Positions 1-5,281 of a stretch of 6,355 nucleotides of DNA are shown here, piece after piece. The position numbers were made by a program, and so were the translations under genes. A model generated the notes under the pieces. That model made no database searches, was not told where the DNA came from, and saw nothing but the letters and a program-made list of their open reading frames with translations. Every line of letters starts with the position of its first letter. The first letter of the stretch is position 1. Location: positions 1-6,355 of the forward strand of contig PMJA01000251.1 of the NCBI GenBank assembly GCA_003158415.1, read 5' to 3'. The stretch comes from Methylobacter sp. (GTDB lineage: Bacteria; Pseudomonadota; Gammaproteobacteria; Methylococcales; Methylomonadaceae).

Positions 1-698
1 ATCCAGTCGGATGGTTGTATTAAAACCGGCATATCTGCAAGAGTCATCGGGTTAGCCTGATTAATGCTCTTCGGATAGTCATTATCATAAGATCCCGAAC
101 TTAAATTAGTTGTCGAAGTGTCTGGCATTCCATCAGCCCCAAAACTTTGCAGGCTTAATGTATCACATGGGCCTGTATATGAATTGACATAACCATCTGT
201 TGGGCAGGATATTAATGGCGGAGTTGGCACTACTAAATCATAAGATTTTGAAGCGAGTTGGTAATTCCACCCAAAGTTATCAGCGCTATATGTAGTGCCA
301 GTGTTGCCCCATCCGTCATAGAAACTGCCGTCAGAAGTTTGCAGGTAGGGGCCTTTCAATCCATTGGGCGGCCCTATGCAGGCTGTTGATCCAACTGAAC
401 CAGGCATACAAGGCGCTGTATAAGGAGGTACTGCATCGCAATAACCATCAATCAATTCCCTGATGCAACCCGGCAACCGCCCAACATCCGCCACAAATCC
501 TGAAACAGTCGGTGTTCCGTTAACGGTTTGCACGTTGATAATGGCCTGCTTGATCTGGGTAACTCGCGCTTCTGTTATCTGGTTTCTGGTGCTTTGGGCA
601 ATGCCGGTAAAAAGCGGCAATGTTAAGCTGGCCATCATCAAAAGTAGCAAAATAACAACTGATAGTTCAATGAGTGTCATGCCTCTTGATGCTTTCAT
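1..698 (-). CDS. Type IV prepilin / type II pseudopilin-like protein, 3' end cut by window edge
   Basis: Secreted or pilus-associated prepilin; 232 residues are visible and the C-terminus lies outside the window. A 6-residue leader (MKASRG) is followed by MTLIELSVVILLLLMMASL, a standard PilD cleavage/methylation site with Glu at mature position 5 and a hydrophobic helix at about residues 7-31. The globular part has GFVADVGRLP (67-76), GLKGPYL (113-119), a DGWGN turn (128-132) and SFGADG...YDNDYP (185-209), which recalls the calcium-loop region of GspG-type major pseudopilins. Six cysteines (78, 87, 97, 107, 165, 178) could form disulfides. The ATG at 698 gives a normal short leader and an 11-nt gap after the upstream gene. 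An in-frame ATG at 722 would give a 14-residue leader and overlap that gene; neither start has a good Shine-Dalgarno. Motifs shared with the upstream gene suggest a paralogue. Its exact role (minor pilin, pseudopilin or other) is not determinable here. Confidence 0.88.
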   Translation of the reverse strand, partial: MKASRGMTLIELSVVILLLLMMASLTLPLFTGIAQSTRNQITEARVTQIKQAIINVQTVNGTPTVSGFVADVGRLPGCIRELIDGYCDAVPPYTAPCMPGSVGSTACIGPPNGLKGPYLQTSDGSFYDGWGNTGTTYSADNFGWNYQLASKSYDLVVPTPPLISCPTDGYVNSYTGPCDTLSLQSFGADGMPDTSTTNLSSGSYDNDYPKSINQANPMTLADMPVLIQPSDW

Positions 699-709
699 TC
701 GATTGGGTC

Positions 710-1540
710 TCACTGGTTGCATGGCGTGTTTGAACCAGGGTCAACGGATTCAATAAATAAAAGCCTATCGTCCCCACGAGTCCAAGTGGTGATGCCACCA
801 CTTATATCTAAATAATGAGGGGTGCCCAATCCGTTGATTGGCGGGGGACTAAGGTTGTTCATTGATGTATTCGGTGCAGCCAAGTAGCTCATTGTATTGG
901 GACTAATCTTTGTGGAAGAATAGCAGCCAGGGGCATAGCTCACAGCGGATGTGTATGTTATGGTAGGAAGCGATGCCGCAGGAATCGGCGCTATATCAGG
1001 ATTGCCATTCGGCCCATTTGAAAGCAGAAAATAGCTGCAATTTGTGCCATCAAAAGCAAGAACCAGTTGAATCGGCGAGCCACTAAGGCTTGGGTAGTTG
1101 GTTGGCGACTTGAACTGATCCGTAATAACGGTGAAAGTGGGATTGGTGGTGGAAATTGGGTTGCTATTAGACACATAAGGCCCACGCCATCCGCTTTGTG
1201 ATGACGGGTTATAGGATGTTAGTTGTGTCGTTGTTGCGCAAGAGTGCGGTATTACAGTGCTTATTGTGCATGTCGTTAGCTCCTCTAAATTATACGGCAT
1301 CCGGTTCATATCCCCGACAAACCCTGGTGCGGTCGGTGATCCCATAATCGCTGATTTTACGTTCTGTAATGTTACATCTGTCAGTGAGCATTCTGAATCA
1401 TCGATAGTGCTTCTAACATAAGGCAGGCCAAGCCCTGCCAGCGCAACCAGGATCACCAGTACGACACTTACTTCAATGAGTGATATGCCGTGCATATTCT
1501 GAGGTGGATGTGTCATATACAACATTTTACGGTTGAACAT
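710..1540 (-). CDS. Type IV prepilin / pseudopilin-like protein
   Basis: Prepilin of 276 residues, predicted to be cleaved by the prepilin peptidase and assembled into a pilus or pseudopilus. An 18-residue leader ending NMHG precedes ISLIEVSVVLVILVALAGLG. Glu is at mature position 5; Ile at +1 is tolerated but less common than Phe or Met. The helix spans about residues 19-42. Then follow GFVGDMNRMP (73-82), GWRGPYV (117-123), SNGPNGNPDI (174-183), which may be a degenerate GspG-like loop, and TRGDDRLLFIE (254-264) near the C-terminus. I chose the ATG at 1540 because GAAGGG lies 4 nt upstream; a GTG at 1555 in the same frame would add five residues and place that Shine-Dalgarno inside the gene. 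It is the first gene behind the sigma-54-type promoter and lies 11 nt upstream of the second prepilin gene, so they are probably one operon. The family is certain; the role is not. Confidence 0.9.
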   Translation of the reverse strand: MFNRKMLYMTHPPQNMHGISLIEVSVVLVILVALAGLGLPYVRSTIDDSECSLTDVTLQNVKSAIMGSPTAPGFVGDMNRMPYNLEELTTCTISTVIPHSCATTTQLTSYNPSSQSGWRGPYVSNSNPISTTNPTFTVITDQFKSPTNYPSLSGSPIQLVLAFDGTNCSYFLLSNGPNGNPDIAPIPAASLPTITYTSAVSYAPGCYSSTKISPNTMSYLAAPNTSMNNLSPPPINGLGTPHYLDISGGITTWTRGDDRLLFIESVDPGSNTPCNQ

Positions 1541-1604
1541 TTCGCCCTTCGGCACACATCAGAATGCACGAACCGATAGCGATCACAATAATCATTTCTT
1601 TCAT
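1527..1604 (-). CDS. Possible 25-codon hydrophobic leader ORF upstream of the prepilin genes
   Basis: A short frame begins ATG AAA GAA ATG and encodes MKEMIIVIAIGSCILM followed by nine mostly polar residues. Its stop lies 14 nt inside the first prepilin gene, in another frame. It sits in the predicted transcript leader, about 35 nt after the inferred sigma-54 start. The core is hydrophobic, and IGSC around residue 13 loosely resembles a lipobox, although the stretch is short for a lipoprotein signal. No Shine-Dalgarno precedes it. It could be a leader peptide coupling translation into the prepilin gene, a tiny membrane peptide, or chance. The basis is composition and position only. Confidence 0.22.
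   Translation of the reverse strand: MKEMIIVIAIGSCILMCAEGRNVQP
1545..1550 (-). promoter_or_regulatory. Ribosome binding site of the first prepilin gene
   Basis: GAAGGG on the minus strand, 4 nt before the ATG at 1540. It is the only clear Shine-Dalgarno near this gene and favours the ATG over the upstream in-frame GTG at 1555. Confidence 0.6.
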
Positions 1605-1648
1605 GGGTGTTTTATTTGACTGCATGCAAAAGGCCTAATTACACTATT

Positions 1649-1665
1649 AAGCAAGAATCATTCCA
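1649..1665 (-). promoter_or_regulatory. Sigma-54 (-24/-12) promoter of the prepilin operon
   Basis: The minus strand reads TGGAATGATTCTTGCTT. The invariant GG and GC are separated by exactly 10 nt, and it matches the consensus TGGCACG-N4-TTGC at all but two of the defined positions. The predicted start is near 1639, about 100 nt before the first prepilin ATG. Sigma-54 control of pilin genes through an NtrC-type activator such as PilR is well known in Gammaproteobacteria. An IHF-type site and upstream repeats at the expected distances strengthen the call. Confidence 0.72.
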
Positions 1666-1682
1666 TTAAAATAATTGTTTTT

Positions 1683-1695
1683 TATCAAAGTGTTA
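1683..1695 (+). promoter_or_regulatory. IHF binding site between promoter and upstream repeats
   Basis: TATCAAAGTGTTA fits the IHF consensus WATCAANNNNTTR at every defined position and is preceded by a T-rich run. It lies about 44-56 nt upstream of the inferred sigma-54 start, between the -24 element and the direct repeats. This is where DNA bending by IHF usually brings a bound activator to the sigma-54 polymerase. One such match in AT-rich DNA could be chance; the position makes it more credible. Confidence 0.5.
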
Positions 1696-1720
1696 TAGCT
1701 TTTTGTGCTTTTGATTATGC

Positions 1721-1751
1721 GTGATATGACATAGAATTAGGTTATATGACA
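1721..1751 (-). promoter_or_regulatory. Upstream activator site: two 11-bp direct repeats (possible PilR-type site)
   Basis: On the plus strand GTGATATGACA (1721-1731) and GTTATATGACA (1741-1751) agree at 10 of 11 bases. They start 20 nt apart, close to two helical turns, so both would face the same side of the DNA. They occupy about -82 to -112 relative to the inferred sigma-54 start, the usual enhancer position. On the minus strand each contains TGTC; PilR sites in Pseudomonas are described with a (C/G)TGTC core, which the distal copy matches exactly. Assignment to PilR is inference. Confidence 0.45.
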
Positions 1752-1795
1752 CACTTTTAAGGCGTTACTATTTTAACCCATTGAATATAAAGGAC

Positions 1796-1804
1796 TGGTA
1801 AAAT
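1796..1804 (+). promoter_or_regulatory. Weak candidate extended -10 promoter reading toward radA
   Basis: TGGTAAAAT fits an extended -10 pattern (TGn followed by TAnnnT). No -35 element is found at 16-18 nt. If used, it would give radA a leader of about 300 nt running through the terminase remnant and the palindromes. No better plus-strand promoter was seen in the gap before radA. Confidence 0.18.
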
Positions 1805-1850
1805 GCCCCTATTGATAATAAATGCGTGAAATAACCTATTACTGGCCGCC

Positions 1851-2007
1851 ATGAATAAATTAATCTGCAGAAACCAGCAATTCATTGATGAATATGCGAT
1901 TGGCTTTCTTTGATCCGCGCAAGCTGTTTAATGCGGACGGCTCACCAAAGGGGAATGATAAACTGGACCATTTCATCTCTTCTTGCGCGTGGATTGAAAC
2001 GGTGTAA
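1851..2007 (+). pseudogene. Remnant of a phage terminase small subunit gene (internally deleted, frameshifted)
   Basis: Two short plus-strand frames overlap. The first (1851-1913, 20 codons) contains NQQFIDEYAI, resembling the N-terminal KQQxFVDEYLID segment of Terminase_2-type small subunits. The second (1894-2007, 37 codons) contains RLAFFDPRKLFNADGSPK followed by a lone LD, which closely resembles a conserved block usually near residue 90-110 of the same family (R-IAFFDPRKLFN-DGSPKP-ELDDDTA). The order and strand are right, but roughly 70-80 intervening residues are missing and the frame changes at the junction around 1894-1913. Beyond about 1966 the terminase similarity stops. The intact protein recognises phage DNA for packaging; this copy cannot be functional. 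No other phage gene is visible. The match is from memory of the family, not a search. Confidence 0.62.
1985..2000 (+). repeat. Isolated 3' half of a type I-C-like CRISPR repeat
   Basis: GCGCGTGGATTGAAAC is identical to the 3' end of common type I-C repeats (32 nt, ending GCGTGGATTGAAAC). The 16 nt before it do not match the GC-rich 5' half of those repeats, and no second copy occurs in the window, so this is not an array. It lies at the decayed end of the terminase remnant. It may be a relic of a lost or disrupted array, or a chance match, though an exact 16-mer is unlikely by chance. Confidence 0.4.
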
Positions 2008-2016
2008 TATGCCTAT

Positions 2017-2091
2017 GGGGTTGGGTGAATAGGCTGACATCCTAACTCCGATCGCCATTGAGTTGGGCAACGATAAAGCCGTTGCCCCAAG
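2017..2091. repeat. Two adjacent imperfect palindromes, REP-like
   Basis: The first stem pairs GGGGTTGGGTG (2017-2027) with CATCCTAACTCC (2038-2049), with two G-T pairs and one bulge. The second pairs GGGCAACG (2065-2072) perfectly with CGTTGCCC (2080-2087) around a 7-nt loop, and extends through TTG/CAA with one bulged base. Both share a GTTGGG core, and the second resembles dispersed GTTGGGCAACG/CGTTGCCCAAC palindromes that I recall from proteobacterial intergenic regions. Neither is followed by a T-run, so they are poor intrinsic terminators. GAGTTGGG (2060-2067) can also pair with CCTAACTC (2041-2048), giving an alternative fold. Confidence 0.42.
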
Positions 2092-2117
2092 CTACGGCTA
2101 ATATCAATTAATAAAAC

Positions 2118-3491
2118 ATGAACAAAAAAATAAAAACCGCCTTTGTTTGCGACCAATGCGGCGCGGATTACCCGCGTTGGGGCGGACAATGCACCAGTTG
2201 CGGCGAATGGAATACCATTAAGGAAGTCCGGCTGGGTTCGGCGAGCAAGGAGCGTAGCAGCCGCAAAGGTTATGCCGGTAGCCAGTCCGAGGTTAAATTA
2301 TTGTCGGATGTCAGTTTGTCGCAAGCTGAACGCATTTCCACCGGAATTTCGGAATTCGACCGCGTATTGGGCGGTGGTATCGTCACCGGCAGCGTGGTGT
2401 TGATCGGCGGCGCGCCGGGGGCAGGGAAGAGTACGCTGTTGTTGCAGGCGATAGCCAATATTGCCGACAGAGGCGTCAGTGTTTTGTATGTGTCCGGCGA
2501 GGAATCGCTGCAACAGATTGCCGAACGGGCGCACCGCTTAAAGCTGCCTGCCGATAAAATCATGATGCTGATGGAAACCTCGGTGCAACGTATATGCGAT
2601 ATTTTGGACGACATCAAGCCGCAAATCTTGGTGATTGATTCGATACAGGTGATGCACACGCAAGAGGCGGATTCTGCGCCCGGATCGGTTTCCCAAGTCC
2701 GGGAGTCGGCTAGTTATTTGACGCAATATGCCAAAAAGCATCATGTGTCCATTTTTATGGTCGGCCATGTCACCAAGGATCAATCGCTGGCAGGGCCGAT
2801 GACCTTGAGCCATATCGTCGATACGCAGGTGATGCTGGGTTCTACCGATGATGCCCGCTTTCGGGTGTTGAGGGCGGATAAAAACCGCTTCGGCAGTGTC
2901 GGAGAGTTGGGCTTTTTTGCGATGGACAGTTCGGGCCTTAAGGAAGTCAAGAATCCTTCGGCGATGTTTTTAAACCGGGCGGAAAAGCCGTCGTCAGGCA
3001 GCGTAGTGACGGTGTTGTGGGAAGGCACACGGCCGTTGCTGGTGGAAATTCAGGCTTTGGTGACGGAATGCCAGTATGGTAATCCGAGGCGACTGGCCGT
3101 CGGCTTCGATCAAAACCGTCTGGCCATGTTGCTGGCGGTGCTTTATCGGCATGGCGGCATATTTTCCGCACAGGATGAAATCTACGCCAATGTCGTCGGC
3201 GGCATTAAGGTGACGGAAACCAGTTCCGATTTAGCCATCGTGGTCGGGATCGTGTCCAGTTTAAGGGATAAAGTGATTCCGCATGATGCGTTCTTTTTTG
3301 GCGAAATCGGTTTGAGCGGTGAAATCAGGCCGGTCGCCAATGGTCATGCGCGGTTAAACGACGCGGCAAAACACGGTTTTAAAAAAGCCGTGATCCCTAA
3401 GGCCAATGCGCCGAAAACGGCTATCAAGGGTTTGGAGATACACGCGGTATCGACGCTGGCCGAGGCGCTGGATGTGTTGGCTGAGATGTAG
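2118..3491 (+). CDS. radA: DNA repair/recombination protein RadA
   Basis: RadA (also called Sms) is a cytoplasmic, RecA-related, DnaB-like ATPase that promotes branch migration of recombination intermediates and acts in repair with RecA. At 457 residues it is full length (about 460 in E. coli). The N-terminal C4 zinc finger has Cys11, Cys14, Cys25 and Cys28. The ATPase core has Walker A GGAPGAGKST (97-106), Walker B LVIDSIQ (171-177) and HVTKDQSLAGP (217-227). The RadA-specific KNRFG is at 255-259. The C-terminal Lon-like domain includes VNVVGGIKVTET-type sequence (as YANVVGGIKVTET, 356-368) and FGEIGLSGEIRPV (394-406); in this family it is non-proteolytic. The ATG at 2118 gives the typical short N-terminus before the zinc finger, but no Shine-Dalgarno precedes it. 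It is transcribed alone and converges on the kinase-like gene, with 30 nt between the stops and no clear terminator there. Confidence 0.97.
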   Translation: MNKKIKTAFVCDQCGADYPRWGGQCTSCGEWNTIKEVRLGSASKERSSRKGYAGSQSEVKLLSDVSLSQAERISTGISEFDRVLGGGIVTGSVVLIGGAPGAGKSTLLLQAIANIADRGVSVLYVSGEESLQQIAERAHRLKLPADKIMMLMETSVQRICDILDDIKPQILVIDSIQVMHTQEADSAPGSVSQVRESASYLTQYAKKHHVSIFMVGHVTKDQSLAGPMTLSHIVDTQVMLGSTDDARFRVLRADKNRFGSVGELGFFAMDSSGLKEVKNPSAMFLNRAEKPSSGSVVTVLWEGTRPLLVEIQALVTECQYGNPRRLAVGFDQNRLAMLLAVLYRHGGIFSAQDEIYANVVGGIKVTETSSDLAIVVGIVSSLRDKVIPHDAFFFGEIGLSGEIRPVANGHARLNDAAKHGFKKAVIPKANAPKTAIKGLEIHAVSTLAEALDVLAEM

Positions 3492-3521
3492 CTAAGTTGT
3501 TATTCAAAAGACAAACTGCTT

Positions 3522-4403
3522 TTATGCCGAAACCGGCTCAGGATAGCAGGTGTATTTAAAGCCCAGCGATGCTTCCCAGTCATGCAATAAGTCTAAAGAA
3601 ACATCATTGGCCGCCTGACCGGTGCTAAGTCCGGCGCTTAATTCATCGTCAGGTTCTTCGGTTAAAATTTTTGCAGCGATCAAATCGCAACCGGCCTGTT
3701 GCGCCGCCATAACCTGCCAGTGTCCGTCGCGGATATAAATAAAGCCGTTACAGACAAAAACAGCTATTTCGTGGATGCTGTTACGGGTGTGTTCGTGGTT
3801 AACCGCTTTAGTCGGCAATAACTTCTTGGGAGAGACCCACAATGATGAATACGCCTGATGATTTAACCACGCCTCAAAGCATTCCTTGATTTTTGTAGCT
3901 ATCGCTGTCGGCGACGCGTATGACGTGTCGATGATCAAGTCATAATTTCCGTATTTTCTAAAGTTCACGTTATAGAGCTGGTGAAAGCGCTGGTCTTCGA
4001 TGGCTTGACGTTTCAGGTTGTTTTCCAGCGTCGCCGCCAGAGATGGGTTATGCTCGTCATTGCGCGATGCGTTAAACACCCGTTCTGCGCCTACCACCGG
4101 ATCCACCGCCAAAAACACTTTAAATGCGGTCGGTATAAAATGCCAAGCCAGTCGCGAGTCCAGGATTAAACGATCCTGGATTTTGCCGGTTTCAACCACA
4201 TAAGAGTCGATTTCATCATCGATGCTGCGGTCTGTTTGCGATATTTTGTTCAGTTCCAGCGTGGTCAGGCCGCGCCGGGTGGCGATGGCGCGCTGTATCG
4301 TACCTGTGCCGATGATGTCAAAGCCGGTCAACTGTTTTAGCTCCGTCGCCACCGAGGATTTGCCGCTACCGATGTCGCCTGACATCACAATAATATTTTT
4401 CAT
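3522..4403 (-). CDS. P-loop cytidylate-kinase-like protein with C-terminal ParB/Srx-like extension
   Basis: Predicted cytoplasmic nucleotide-binding protein of 293 residues. Residues 1 to about 185 form a nucleoside-monophosphate-kinase-like P-loop domain. Walker A is GDIGSGKSS (9-17, Lys15). Then come TGTIQRAIATRRGL (33-46) and IDDEIDSYV (61-69), followed by LDSRLAWHF (81-89), which resembles the GRLAGW segment of the Cytidylate_kin_2 family, and FLAVDPVVGAERVF (97-110). The remaining hundred or so residues are not part of a CMP kinase. Their centre, FIYIRDGHWQVMAAQQAG (221-238), resembles the DGHHRxxAAxxxG signature of ParB/sulfiredoxin-like folds, with the second His replaced by Trp. It starts 3 nt after the rlmJ stop and has a good Shine-Dalgarno inside the end of rlmJ. 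The substrate is unknown; it might phosphorylate something other than CMP. The fold of the N-terminal half is secure, the C-terminal resemblance moderate. Confidence 0.8.
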   Translation of the reverse strand: MKNIIVMSGDIGSGKSSVATELKQLTGFDIIGTGTIQRAIATRRGLTTLELNKISQTDRSIDDEIDSYVVETGKIQDRLILDSRLAWHFIPTAFKVFLAVDPVVGAERVFNASRNDEHNPSLAATLENNLKRQAIEDQRFHQLYNVNFRKYGNYDLIIDTSYASPTAIATKIKECFEAWLNHQAYSSLWVSPKKLLPTKAVNHEHTRNSIHEIAVFVCNGFIYIRDGHWQVMAAQQAGCDLIAAKILTEEPDDELSAGLSTGQAANDVSLDLLHDWEASLGFKYTCYPEPVSA

Positions 4404-4406
4404 ATC

Positions 4407-5249
4407 TTATTCCCCAACCAAGGTTTCTATCCGGTACGATCCCGCGCCATCTATACCCAGTACCTGGGCCAGCCAGGGCAAGACTTGCTGCATATCGGCG
4501 GCTAAAGTCCACGGCGGGTTAACCACTATCATGCCGCTGGCGGTCATGCCGTGTTCGTAGGTATCGGTCTTTATGCCCAGCTCGAATAACTGCACATTTT
4601 TCAGACCGGAGGATTTTATATCGCGTTCCAGTTGCTGATTGCGGCTGCGTTCGACGACCGGATACCAGAGCGCGTAAGTGCCTGTGGCAAAGCGTTTGTG
4701 CATCTGCACCAACGTTTCGGTTACCCGCTGGTAATCGTTTTTCATTTCATAAGAAGGGTCAATAAGCACCAGCCCTCTATGTTCGTTAGGCGGTAATAAA
4801 CCGACGGCGTTTTTTAAACCATCTTCATAAAATACTTTGATACACCGATCCCTGCTGACGGCAACGCTTAATAATTCGATTTCTGTACTATGCAGTTCAT
4901 ACAAAAAAAGGCGGTCTTTATTGCGTAAAAATTGCCTGATAATTAAAGGCGAGCCGGGATAGCGGCTTAATTCATCAGTTGTGTTAAATTTTTTGATGAG
5001 TTCGACATAAGCGGCAACGCCGTCGGGCAGGTCATTTCGCTGCCATAACTTTGCTATTCCGTTTTCAAATTCTTTGTTTTTTAAGGCGTAATCTTCATTC
5101 AGGGCATAGTCTCCGGGGCCTGCATGGGTATCGATACAGCAGTAAGGTTTATCTTTTTTGCCTAAGTATTCCAGGATTTTTATCAAAACGAGGTGTTTTA
5201 AAACATCGGCGAAATTTCCTGCGTGAAATGAGTGTCGGTAACTGAGCAT
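4407..5249 (-). CDS. rlmJ: 23S rRNA (adenine(2030)-N(6))-methyltransferase RlmJ
   Basis: RlmJ transfers a methyl group from S-adenosylmethionine to N6 of A2030 in 23S rRNA. The protein has 280 residues, the same as E. coli RlmJ, and is recognisable throughout. It begins with the hallmark MLSYRHSFHAGNFADVLKH, followed by the SAM-binding segment DTHAGPGDY (40-48), YPGSPLI (97-103), the catalytic motif DPSY (164-167) and GMTASGMIVVNPPW (234-247). E. coli has DPPY; the Ser at the third position keeps the Asp and Tyr and is not a loss. The invariant N-terminus fixes the start although no Shine-Dalgarno is visible. It follows the RMD1-family gene by 32 nt and runs directly into the kinase-like gene, so an operon of three is likely. 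Confidence 0.96.
   Translation of the reverse strand: MLSYRHSFHAGNFADVLKHLVLIKILEYLGKKDKPYCCIDTHAGPGDYALNEDYALKNKEFENGIAKLWQRNDLPDGVAAYVELIKKFNTTDELSRYPGSPLIIRQFLRNKDRLFLYELHSTEIELLSVAVSRDRCIKVFYEDGLKNAVGLLPPNEHRGLVLIDPSYEMKNDYQRVTETLVQMHKRFATGTYALWYPVVERSRNQQLERDIKSSGLKNVQLFELGIKTDTYEHGMTASGMIVVNPPWTLAADMQQVLPWLAQVLGIDGAGSYRIETLVGE
4411..4415 (-). promoter_or_regulatory. Ribosome binding site of the kinase-like gene within the rlmJ 3' end
   Basis: GGGGA on the minus strand lies 7 nt before the ATG at 4403 and overlaps the last codons of rlmJ (GGG GAA TAA). With only 3 nt between the two genes, this suggests translational coupling. Confidence 0.65.
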
Positions 5250-5281
5250 TAGATTAAGAGTGAGTGGGGCAGGGTGTATAT

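Noticed and set aside
463..756. Plus-strand frame of 97 codons over the prepilin genes
   Set aside because: It is antisense to the prepilin N-terminus, whose motif is unmistakable on the other strand.
1541..1555. GTG start for the first prepilin gene
   Set aside because: It would place the good GAAGGG ribosome binding site inside the gene; the ATG at 1540 is better supported.
1969..2060. A genuine CRISPR array starting at the half repeat
   Set aside because: No second repeat copy occurs at spacer distance on either side and the 5' half of the repeat is missing.
2042..2068. Integron attC site (CCTAAC ... GTTGGGC)
   Set aside because: The outer boxes are only about 27 nt apart, the left box does not fit RYYYAAC, and no integrase or cassette structure is present.
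2270..3171. Several minus-strand frames of 70-130 codons across radA
   Set aside because: radA is conserved along its whole length; these frames show no recognisable motif and are antisense shadows.
3492..3521. Bidirectional terminator between radA and the kinase-like gene
   Set aside because: Only AAAAG/CTTTT could pair, with no GC-rich stem and no proper T-run.
4863..5249. Reading the DPSY motif of RlmJ (encoded further along at 164-167) as a damaged catalytic site
   Set aside because: The Asp and Tyr of the DPPY motif are kept and Ser is an accepted variant in N6-adenine methylases, so activity is expected.
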